Part shown: one piece after another, positions 46,401 through 58,400 of the stretch
Numbering within the stretch: the first letter of the stretch is position 1
How the letters are laid out: every line of letters starts with the position of its first letter
Assembly (NCBI RefSeq): GCF_902686445.1
Contig: NC_062218.1
Span: forward strand, 130,070,594 to 130,134,593
Length of the DNA stretch: 64,000 nucleotides
Source: Sciurus carolinensis
Taxonomy: Eukaryota; Chordata; Mammalia; Rodentia; Sciuridae
Direction: 5' to 3'
Program-made: the position numbers and the translations under genes
Notes under the pieces: model-generated
Told to the model about the DNA's origin: nothing
The model's database searches: none
The model's input: only the letters and a program-made list of their open reading frames with translations

Positions 46401-49400
46401 GCCCTTGTGCAGAAACTGCCTTTTACATGAGAGAGGCTAAGCTAATAGTGAGACTGCTGGGCAGAGGGACTCAACTGCTGCCCAACTGCCTGGGATAATG
46501 ATGGATTTGAAGTGGAAGCCCCAGTGACTTGGACATGCTGCATTGGATGACATACTAGGTACATGTCTGAGGATCATGGAGCTGGCCAACATCCATAATG
46601 GATTGCTGAGAGTGGTGAGGCAAAGTAGGTGGAGCCACACAAGCACTTGAATTTGCAAAGGTTATTTTGCTGGCAAAACAACCTTAGTGTAGGTGACCAC
46701 ATACAAAGTGTGACACAGGGACAGACTAAATACTCTGGTAGTCTCCTGTGGCATTCGTAATCCATTAATATCTGGTAAAGTCCTGTCATTGCTCAGGTTA
46801 GTAGGTCTGTGGTGGGCAGTCTCTTCACTGGCACTATCTGTAGTTAAAACAGTTGGCACAGCAGTGATCATAACCGTTGTCAATATGGTGTAAATGGTAT
46901 TAGGAAGCTGGGAGTACTCTGGATGCTTCTTTTGAATGAGTTGGGCCATCCTGGTCTTGCTATTGTGCTATCTGGAGCAATGAGGGAAGCAGACAAGAGG
47001 GGTAGCTATGATATTTCTCAGCTGGGTATGAGTAATAAGCATGGGGTCTGGTTTTTCAGGACCAGCAGGATGAAATTTCTGAATTTTTTGTGGGGGCTCA
47101 ACTGCTGGGTGGTTCTTCAGAATATGGTGGCATACACCTGTAATCCTAGCTGCTTGGAAGGCTAGGATTACAAGTTTGAGGTCAGCCTTATCAACTGGTG
47201 AGAACCTCAGCAACTTAGTGAGACCCTGTCTCAAAATAAAAAAAAATAAAGGGGCCTGGGGTTATAGCTCAATGGCAAAATGCCCCGAGTTTAATCCCTA
47301 GTACCAAATAACAACAAAAATCCCAAAACACCAAAAGACAAAAACCAAAACAAACAAATCTCCCCCCCACCCAAAAATCCAAAATATGGGCTTTAAAGCT
47401 TGCTGACACCTGTGTAAGACTTATCATAATACTGACAAATGTAATTGCAGCTGGCACCTGTTTATCTTCATATCTGGTTGACTCTTTGATAAGTGGTTTA
47501 CCAGCATGACTTGTTCTGGAAGTCCATCACCCACAGGTGGCATCTGAACATGAAGCTGTCATAATCTATGGATGTGATGGGAGGTGTGAACATCTTGGGA
47601 GCTGCTGATGTGATCAGCTTTCTTGCTTCCTTTTCAGGATTATGTGTCCTTTGCATGTGTTTCCATAGCTTGTCTTTTCTGCTTAAACTGCTTCCCACAG
47701 GGAGAAAACAGGATATCTATGGTCTGAATGCTGGAGCATATGGAACTGTGGTTCATTGGGTGACAAGAGGGTCTTGTCACACTCTGTGTGCATTGCATGT
47801 GCTTTTTCACCTGGATGAAATCTGGGAATTGTTTCTTATAAATTGGGCAGGTGTAGCAGCTATAATTGATATGAATGGCCAAATAATCTTTCAATAAATA
47901 AAAGGGCTTGTCAAAGGATTCTGGGCAAAAAAAATGCAAGAGCAAGTTTTCTTATCTGAATAGAGCTTCGTATCACTTCCCAAGAAGGCAGTGCTGCTGA
48001 AGACTGTTACAGAGATCATAGGTCAACGGGCAATTCTTCCATCTATGGAAATGTCATTGTTGGTGGTCCAGGCTGTCCTTTTCACAGACAGTGGTTGAGG
48101 TATTCTTTTGATGGATGGCTTTCCCACACTGCAAAGATTTAATAGGTTGGAAGGACTCCAAATGAACAAATGCTGAAGAGGTATGTTTTAGATGCATTTG
48201 GCCTGCATATGCTCTGGATGGGCACCATGCTATGCTCTCCTCATACTGTGCCTACAGATGCAGGCTGTTTCGGTATGTGTTTTAAAGAAGACTGGTTTCC
48301 TGAAGAAGCTGAGGGCTTGGGATAGTGGTTTTTTTTTTTTTTTTCCAGCTGAGCCATTCTGTTTAGAGTGGATAGTACAGCTTCATCAAACTTCTCCTCT
48401 GTGGGAAAATGTAACAAGTTCTATGTCTCTTCATCAATCTTTTCCCCATTTTTTCTGGCTATTTCCAAGTGGATAAACTTTAGAGGACATCCTAGCTGTT
48501 GACCTGGGCCAAAGAGTCTCTTGCTTTATTCCTTTCTTCAGTTTCTTGCTCTGCTAAATACATCTATTTTCCTGTCATGAGAACTGCGATGCTGTTGCAA
48601 CTGATCTCAGCTTATAAATCAGCAGTTTCATTCACAGCAGGACTAACTCTTCTCTTGCTTTCAAAGAACTTTTCTTTATTCCTTAAAAATGTCATGAATT
48701 TTTTTGGTTCACAAACTCAGCATAGGAATAACATACTAAGCCTTCAGTTTCTCCTTAGGTTCCAGAATTTTTTTTTCTTTTTTGGTGGGGCTGGGATTGA
48801 ACTCAAGACCTTGTGTATGACAAACAAGCTATCTACCATTGAGTTAGATCTTCAGCCCCAGGCTCCATGCTCTTTGTCATTGTATAATCCATATGGTGGC
48901 CTTAACCTGTTCAACTATCAGGTTTGGTTCCAGGTGATTCTAGGATTGACAAACATCATCCATTACAAAGGGTCTCATCAAACAACTCAAACCATAAGTC
49001 TTCACAGAAAGCCCTACCTTTTCCATTTTCTTTATCAAGAGGAACTTTTAGAAGATATAGCAATCTTTCTGCTTAGGCCCCTTGACAAGGGTCTTTCCAC
49101 CTGGAATCTTGGGAATATATCTTTTGGCGAGCACTCCCCCAAGGAAACTGTTTTTGTAGAGGACCAGGGGGAGATTCAGTCAAGTGAACAAGAGTTAGTT
49201 GGGGATTTGATGCAAGGGAAAATGCACTGGGTACACTGAAGAGTATGTGTCATTACATGTCTTCACTATCTTCTTTCTCAGTATGTTTATCTTTTTTTTT
49301 TTTTTTTTTTTTTGCTTGTTGTCTATCTATAATGTTCTGCAGAGTTGCCAGAGGATGGCAGCACCTGGTAATGTACCAATAAAGAGGCCTACTAAGCTGT

Positions 49401-52400
49401 AGCAGCTTGTTAGATATAAGTTACCTGAGTCTTTAATCAGAGTCTATAAGGCTTTCACAAGGAGCATACACACCAACACTGCTCCAGACCATCCACTGAA
49501 GTATAGGAGGCACCATATGCCATGTGTACCAGTTGTTGGGGTGGGTGAACCTGGTCATCAGTATTAGCATTCTGAATCACAGTTCCACTGTCTGAAACAA
49601 ATTACACCTGGGTAGTATTCTGTTCATGCTCTATAGATACTGGTTACATGTATGAGATTTCATCTTTGAAGTCCATTTTTCCTTTACTGGACAGTTCCAA
49701 GTCTGGGGTACAAATGCAGCATAGGGGAGGGGACAATGACCTGTCTATCACATGTTGGATTCATGACAGACAAAAAGTATCTCTACAAAAAAAGCATGAC
49801 ACTGGGAAAGAGAAGATGGAAGATCAATGGGTACCAGATCTTTGCTCCCTAAGGGTGAGGGAAGTCAAACTCCCAACCCTACTACCCCACTGATTAGGTT
49901 TTCTTTTTCTTTTTTGTGGTAGTAGGGATTGAACCCAGAGGGACTCAACAATTGAGCTATATTCCTAAACCTTTTTATTTTTTATTTTGAGATAGGGTCT
50001 TACTAAGTTGCTGAGGCTGGCCTTGAACTTGTGATCCTCCTGCCTTAGCATCCCTGAGTAGCTGGGATTACAAGCTCATGCCAGCACACCTGTCCTCTGC
50101 TTACACTTTCATTAAAGATCTAGGCTAATTTATAAAATACTTGGATGCCTCAAGCAAAATAACAAACCAAAAACCCAAAAACCCACAGCTAGTGATTTTA
50201 GGATTAAGTATGGATAATTTAGCTTCAGAAAATGGAGGAGGAAGATAGAGATAAGAAGGAGGTTTTGGTTTGAGACAGAAGAGCAGAATGGACACAAGTT
50301 AAAATAAGCAGCCAAACAATGCAATGACAGTACTGCCAAGGAACAAAAGATGAAGGGAGGCCAGAGCTGGGAGAACTATGGGAAGGGTCAGGGTTGGAGT
50401 GAAGGAACAGTCTGGCGCAAGGGAACCTTGGGTCAGCCAGTTGGACATAATGTTGTACCTATCAACTTTAGGCCAAAAAGGAGGTCATCAAGAAGCGTGC
50501 TCTGAGCTGATTGGTTCTTAAGTATAAAGAATCCTTAGCATATGAGAGTGACCCTGCCTGTATGAGGGAACAGTAAGTACACACCAGACGCCCCTTCCTT
50601 ATCCTGAAGTAATTTATACAGCAGGCACTGGGTGAACAATCCCTGGTACCCAGATAAAGGAACAGGTCCATAGTTTTTTCCCCCTGCTTCCTGGTCACCT
50701 CTTTGCACGTGTTTCATTTATGTCGGCAAGGTTCAGGGATGGCCTATATGTATAGCTGCCTTTGGTGTTTGGACGGTTGTTAGAGATGCATGATCCCTCC
50801 TACCCCCATGGCCATATGTGATCTGGAACATCTTTGGCACTGGGTTGTTCACCCTCCCTAAGATTATGGGAAAAGCATAGATGATTCTAAGTAGCATGCT
50901 CTTTGAGGCCAAACTGTTCCACATCTGGATACTGAGAAGGTCTCAAGTGTTGACTTGTACCTCCATGGCCTGCCAAAGTTCTCCAGGACACACATGAGAA
51001 TATTCTATCTTCTTCCTCTTCCATTTAGATTTTTCCCTCCCAGCATCAACTTATCCTGAGAGAGCAATGAGGACCAACACCAATGCTCATGTAGGCTCTA
51101 CTAAAACACTTCAATAAGGGAACACAGTAGGTACTCAACAAATATTTTTTGACTCAATGAAAGAAACAATAATAAACTTTCCCTAGCACAAACATGCACA
51201 CATTTATTATAGGCTGTGAGTAGTTACTATAATGGAAGGGACCCCTAATTTTTTATGAATTCCCACTCTTTTTTTTTTTTTTTTTTAAATAAAGGTATTT
51301 TATTTAGTTAAATAAAATATGAATTCCCACTCTTGTGATGTTGACTGAAATTTTTTTTTGTGGGAAGGTACTGGGGATTGAACCCAGAGGCACTTAACCA
51401 CTGAGCCACATCCCCAGCCCTTTTTATTTTTAATTTTAATTTAATTTAATTTTTAAAAATATTTATTTTTTAGTTGTAGGGGTTTTTATGTGGTGCTGAG
51501 GATCAAACCCAGGACCTCAAGCTTGCTAGGTGAGCACTCTACCACTGAGCCACAACCCCAGTCCTTATATTTAATTTTGAGACAGGGTCTTGCTAAGTTG
51601 CTTAGGGCCTTGCTAAATTGCTGAGGCTGACTTTGAGCTTGTGATCCTCCTGTCTCAGCCTCCCAAGCATCTGGAATTATAGGCTTGATTGAAATCTTGA
51701 CGTTAGGGAAGTTGAAAATACTCTCTTGAGTCAGAATGGTCTCCTTTACTACATTATCCCAAGAACACAACAGGCCCTAGCTCCTGAGGAAAGTGGTATG
51801 CTGAAGATATTCAAAATATGGCAGCAGAGGCTATTGAAGCCTTCATATAAGGAAAGTGGATGACACTTAGGGAGTTTTTTGTTTTGCAGTACTGGGGATT
51901 GACTGCAGGGCCTTGTGCATTGTAGGCAAGTTTTGAGCTACATCTCCAGCCCTCCTAGGGAATTTAAATCAGAGGTTATAAACTGGTGGCCCTTGGCTAA
52001 AATCTGGTTTACACATTGGGTTTTACTCACACAGGGTTTAAAATTTTTTAAATTTAGTCCCATGTTTAAAAATCAGAAATTTGGGCTGGGGATGTAGCTC
52101 AGTGATACAGCACTTGCCTAGTATGTGCAAGGACGTGGGTTTCAGCATCAGCACTAAAAAAAAAAAAAAAAAAAAATAGGAGAAATTCCTATAAAAATTT
52201 GGCTTTCCAGAGTCTTCTGAAAAACTGAATTATATAGAGCTGACCAGGAGAGACATATACTTTTCAGCTGACCATATCCCTTCCTCACTCTCACTTGTTT
52301 AAATTTCTAGCCTGTCTTCCACAGGCATCTAAGTTTGCAAATCCTGCTTTGGAAGACATAAGGAGTAGAAACACAGACCTAGCCCCAATGGTCAAGACCT

Positions 52401-55400
52401 GTTCCAGCTCTGAATATGAGCTGGTCTCTCTTACCTGATAAGTCAGTGACAGCAGGATCCGCTAGCCGCCCATAGTGCGCCATGAGTTTGAGCTTGGTCT
52501 CCTGTTTCCTGTGTTTCTTGCCCACATAATGTTGTTGAGCCATGACGGGGTCATTGAAAGTTGCATGACAGAGGCTGCAGAACTTGTCTGGGTCTATCGT
52601 CTCTCTATTCTGGTGAAGGGCTAAGGTGGAGGCCACAAGGAAAGGATTTGTAAGGCGTTTCGACAGAGCTGTGGTGAAAAAGTTCAAACAGAAACAATGA
52701 AAAACCCAGAAGGTGCCAAGCTTTCGAGTATGCTGAAGAGAAAGAAAGGCAGTGTCACTGTTAATCACACTTGCAGATGTGGCACTGCCTGTGTGAATCA
52801 CACAGTGAATGCTGTCTCTAATTGGGAAAACTGGGAGGATTTGGGATAGACCAAAAGGAGCTAATCTGTTCAGCAGCTTTAACTACTTTGGGCACATAAG
52901 ACCTGATTTTCTCACACTATGAAGAGACTCTGAACTTCTGCCATCAAGTTGCCTAATTATAACAAACTAGAGGTGCATATTGGCAGTCTATTCATTCCTC
53001 AGAATTTCCTGGAATTTCAGAGCAAGTGGGATAATAAGTTTGGATATTTAATTTGCATCTTCAAAGTATCCCAGTTAGGGAGTTGGGCCCAATGCATTGA
53101 TGTAGACATTGAGGTTCTGAGCTCATACACGGTCAGGAAACCATACTAGCGATGCCTTTTAGGCTACATTGCTTTTTAGGCTGAGTGAGGGAGAAAGGAC
53201 AATCAACATTTGGTTACACATTTTATACATACATTTTTTTTCCCCTTTGGCTCTCAGAACCACCCTAATGAGGTTTGCATTATTTTGCCACATTACAGAG
53301 AAAAACTGAGGCTCAGACAGGTAAAGTGGCTTGCCCAGTATCACTAAGCTAGTGAGTAAACTCAGGTCTGTGTGACCTTAAAATCATGCCCAGCTGCAGA
53401 GTGTGGCAAGAAGACCTGAGGGCAATTGCTGATGTTCTCCCTACAAAAAACATCCCTGACTCTGCTGGGATCTGATCCAGTTAAGCAGAGCCTGGTGTGG
53501 ACATAATGTATGAGCTTCCTGTGAGTCAAACATGGGTCCTGATGTTGACTTCAGGCTGTGCTGATGCCTTATAAAGTAGATATCATGACTCACTATTAAG
53601 TTTTCATGGGGAATGATGTTAACATAGCAACCACTGCTATAAAAATGTGGGTCCCAGAACTACCACCAGTAGTAGAGAAGGGGTAGGGCTCAGCAGCACT
53701 CACAGATAGATGAGATGGCTCAGATGCTATTCTATCCCTGTACTACTTCAACTGGAGCCATTTTGGAGGTTTTTCTCAAGCCATAAGAAATTTGTTGGCC
53801 ATTCCCATAATAGTTTTCCAGTAGAAGGAATTGCAATCTCTCTGGCCATTGATTTTGCTTCAGCAAGTCATTCAAAAAGTAAACTACATGTTGTAGAATA
53901 TAAGAAATATTATTTGTGGTGATGAGTGGGGAAAAAAGGGAAGGTTACAAAGCAGTCTGTTTCTTGTGTCCTTAATTTTATAAAACAACAGCAAAAACCA
54001 TAGGTGAGTGATTATATGAAAAAAACACCAAGTGTTTTTCAATATTTTCCATTTCTTCTACAATGAATGTAGATTTTTTGACATCAGAAAAGAGATAATA
54101 ATGGTCACTAAGAGATAAAGATCATAAGCTGGATACAGTACTGGAAGCCTATAATCCCAGCTAATCAGGAGGCTGACACAAGAGGATTGCAAGTTTGAGG
54201 CCAGCCTGGGCAATTTAGTGAGACCCTCAAAATAAAAAATAAAAAGTGCTGGGGATGTAGCTTAGTAGTACAGCACTTGCCTAACATGTGCAAGGGACAT
54301 AAAGAAAAGAGTATTCTACAGGGATGTCCACTGTAGTGTTATTTATAATACCAGGAAAATGGAAGAGGAAAAAAATGTTCAACATTAGAGGAATGGTTAA
54401 ATGTGATTATAATGTAGTCACTCAAAATGTTTACAAAAATGTTTTTAATACACAGGGAAATATAAATGCTATATTAAATGAAAACTCTAAAAGAGAACTA
54501 TACATACAATATGGTCATATCACTGTTAAAAATAACTGTGTCATCTATACATGTATACTGGCATTTTGAAATGTCATCCATATATTAATAGTGTTTCTCT
54601 TGGTGGTAGGATTTTGGTGATATTTTATTTTTTGTACCTTTTACACTGTTTGAATTGGAATTTTTCATAATGAGTGTGTGTCATTTTTAAAAAACAAAGT
54701 TATTTAAAGGATTCTATCTTTATATGCACTTACTTATGTAATTAATCTAAATATACACATAGCAAATATACAAACAGATAAACACACATACGTATAACAA
54801 AAAAGATTATAGAAGAAACAGTACTCCAAAATGTTAACAATAGTTATCTCTTGATGGTAAAATTATGATAATTTTCTATTTATATTTTCCATGTTTTTTA
54901 TAACATGCTTATATTATTTTTACATTAGAAAAATGTTTAATTTCAAGAAGTTATAAACATATAGTATAATTACATGGAAAAGTGTTTAAATTACAAAAAT
55001 TAAATGAAAAGTCAAAGCAGAATACAAGTGGTTTGTGGACTATGATGACAACTATATAAAAACATATCTTCATGTGACAAAGGCTAAAAAAGAATATGGA
55101 AAATAAACTGTTTAGTGTGGAAGTTTGGGGTCAGGTTTGTTCCCAAAATTTTTCCCATTTATCTTTCCCAGGAAAACAAGGAAGCCAAAAGTGAATTCTA
55201 AATGTAAACTCTTTCCCAGTGTATCTTAATGCTTTTGATGAGAGATTGATTGTTCTGGAGTATATAACAGGAAAGATAAATATAGGGCCTGATAAAATTT
55301 AGTTCTTAAGCTAGTTTCCTTTGGCCTAAAGCTTAAACATTGTGGCACCATGACTGGTACCAATATTCATTTTAAACTAAAGCAATAAGTACAAGTTAAT

Positions 55401-58400
55401 GATGACTTAATCATAAGCAAGGCCAATGACATGTTCCTGATGGTAGATACTGGATCAACTACTGTATTTTATGAGGGATTTCTACCCATTGGCTATTTTA
55501 ATGGTGACAACAATGATCATTTACTGAGCATCTATTATGTCCTAGTTTTTTTTTTTTTTTTGCGGTGCTGGGGACAGATGTAATTATATATGAAGAAATT
55601 CAGGCTCAGAAAGGTCACGAGAATTACCCAAAGTCACCCAAATAGGAAAACAAGGAAGCCAAAAGTGAATTCTAAATGTAAACTCTTTCCCAGTGTATCT
55701 TAATGCTTTTGATGAGAGATTGATTGTTCTGGAGTATATAACACCAGTGCAATAGATAAAAATTGGCTCCAATTCCAGCCTGCTGCTAGTTGTATTGCAA
55801 GAGCCAGCAGGCCAAAGGAGAAATGGTGGAAACAGGGAACACCAGGAGGCCTGCTGGGAACCCAGGGAACCCAGGGCCTCGTGCTTGCAAGGCAAGCACT
55901 CTACCAACTGAGCTATATCCCTAGCCCTGTCCTAGGTTTTTTATATACATTATTTTATCCTCACATCTATGAAGTAGACAGCATTAACATTTTACAGGTG
56001 AGGAAACTCAGACACAAAGAAATTACACAAATGATAAACAGTAGCACCAGGATTTAAACCTGGGTCTCTATGACTTCAAAGTTCATATTACATTCTTTCA
56101 TATCTTGAATAACTAGATTTAGGTGTGATAAGAGGGTATAATTATTTGTGACTTTTCACCCTATATTCAAAACCTTCAAAAAATTACTGTTTCTATAATA
56201 TAGTAAAACAAATACTATAAGTAGTGTAGTCTACTTTATGGTCCAAAATACAGAAGCAAAAATTCACAAGAAAAAAATGAAACAAAGATCAAAGAACTCT
56301 TAACTAACTGCAGTTAGCAGAGGTTAAAAAATCCAGCAAAATAGAAGTTAATGAGATGAAAGTGAGGGGTGAGACCCAGTGGTGACAAGATAAAAGAGGC
56401 TATTTTAGAAGTCACTACACTGGGAACAAATCCATAGCAGCTGCAAACAGCTTGCTGGGCAGTAGTGTTGGCACTGAAGTATTCTGCTTTGAAAGACAAG
56501 TTCTTATGTAGAGAACAGGCAGCTTTTGAGGATTAAAGTGAGTAGGGCAAAACGTGAGCATGAGAAAAGGACAAGGACTTAGCTTTTAACTTGGAACACG
56601 GTAACAAGAGCAGGTGGATGGTGGGAGGGAAAAAACTAAGTGGGAAAAGCAGGAGACAGAACACTTTCACAATGTGTGTGTCTTGGAGGACTTGGGCATT
56701 TCCAAGTTACAGTTATTGGTCAGGACAAAAGTCCATGCTAAGAATCTTCTACTGAGAGAAACTGATGTAACCAAAGAAAGGGAGGTTAGGTGAGCACAAC
56801 TCTGAAGCTGCATTTCAATGAAGTGGGGTCTACTTTTACATTTTTAAGAGCTCTCAAAAGCAATTCAACCTCTCCAAGTCTGTGGTCCCAGTGAGCCATT
56901 TCTGGGAGCACCTGGCAATGATGCTCTGAGGATGGGAGGGGTCCCAATATAGCACTACTCAGGAAAACCAGTACCTTCCACCTTAGTGGATTGCTGCTTC
57001 AGCTTTAAGTTCTTTGCGTGGGTCTTCCCCAGGTAGTGCGACTGGGCCACAACAGGGGAGGAAAAGGTCATGTTACAGATGGGGCAGCACTGGTTCTTGT
57101 CTTTGCTTCTGCTGCTCTTCTGGTTGAAAGAAAGAACATAGGTCTGATCATGCCACTGCCCGGCCAGAAAATCTTCAATGGTTCCCCAGTGCCCACAGGA
57201 AACTGGGCATTTAAGACCCACTTCACTTATTAACCCCTAAACTGCCTTTTTGGATTCTTTTCCAGCTATTTTGTCCCAGGCTGTACTCATCATACCCGCT
57301 TTATTCTCTATTGCTTCTTTATTTTGCTTGGACTATTCCTGTTGTCTAGAATGTTCTTCCTTTCTTTCCTGCCTAACATCATGTCTGCTTATCCTTTGAG
57401 GCCCAGTTTAAATATCTGCTTAGGAGACTTTTACTCAAGAAAATAATTTAGCATACAATTATCAAGTCCCTTCATGTCTGTATTCCAAGAAGAATCTTAC
57501 TCCTTCTCTGTAATGCCAGAGAACTAAGTAAACCTCTATAATAAAGCTTGTTAACACCCTAAACTCAGTGTCACAGCTTAGAATTCTTTTCTGTGAACTA
57601 AAGTGCAATATTCAGATGTGGACTATTTGACTCACGTTTTATTTCCTATTCCTTACACCCTGCTGGAGTCTGCACACAGTAGATGCTCAGGGTTCTTTGA
57701 ATAAGCACATCATTGGGTTTTACTTTTTGATTATGGTTAGGCTGGAAAACATATTTGAAACCTGCTTTAAGGTCTCCCAGTCTGGTCTCTGAACAAGGTA
57801 TTTATTTAGCATTTCTCAACCTTGACACTGTTGATATTTTGGGATTGGTCATTTTTGTTGGTAGTAGGTGCTGTAATCTCACTTGAACTACTCAGCTACC
57901 CCAAAATTAAAGGTTAAGTGACTTGCCCAGTCACAGAGCTGATCCTATCTTTTTTTTTTTTTTTTTTTTTTTTGCGGTGCTGGGGATCGAACTCAGAGCC
58001 TTGTGCTTACAAGGCAAGCACTCTACCAGCTGAGCTATCTCCCCAGCCTCCCTATCTTCCTGAATTCTAAATCATAAGAAAGGCCACGAGGGGATCAACA
58101 TTCAGTGAATTTCCAAAAGGGACAAGAAAGATCCTTTAGACCATTGGCTACTATAATAGAAGGTAGCAGTTTATAGAATAAACTCTTATTTATTGATCGT
58201 CTACTAGGAACTGGAATTTCACCTCACAATGTCTTAAGACATAGGAATTATCTCTATGAGTGAAGTTTAGAGAGAAGTGACTAGCCCAAAGTCACCCACT
58301 CAGGAAACTGTAGAGCCTGGTCTATTGACCTCTCATTCCATGATTATGTATAGCTTGCCACAGAACAAAAATAATGGTATTCCCAAGGGACTGGGGGTTG

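Larger units (their letters stand above)
45298..49676 (-). pseudogene. PRDM10: Processed (intronless) pseudogene of PRDM10
   Basis: A decayed retrocopy of PRDM10, a PR/SET-domain zinc-finger transcription regulator. Start ATG at 49674-49676 (MDFKDE, then stop TAA at codon 11). Recognisable blocks in order: SIEHEQN and [10 protein letters not shown] (about 49520-49640), acidic region (about 49240-49330), PR/SET domain with NLPLVLY, FLGGV and EDLWFEL (about 48890-49225), [22 protein letters not shown] (about 48380), finger array (about 47490-48180), [13 protein letters not shown] (about 47560), HILKNHP (about 47100), [13 protein letters not shown] (about 46830), DVGQLHDPQ (about 46580), and the C-terminus HITKP with stop at 45847-45849. 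Introns of the parent gene are absent, and frameshifts and stops are spread throughout. A 3' UTR remnant runs to an A-rich tail near 45298-45330. Three SINEs interrupt it. Parent identity rests on recalled PRDM10 sequence but the match is extensive. Confidence 0.9.

Noticed and set aside
47498..47945. Possible novel zinc-finger gene in ZNF346 intron 5
   Set aside because: The fingers have lost Cys/His ligands and carry stops. Flanking blocks identify the whole region as a decayed PRDM10 retrocopy.
48499..49239. Long plus-strand open frame (246 codons)
   Set aside because: It runs antisense to the PRDM10 retrocopy and through an ID SINE. The open frame is chance; the protein resembles nothing, while the minus strand matches PRDM10 blocks.
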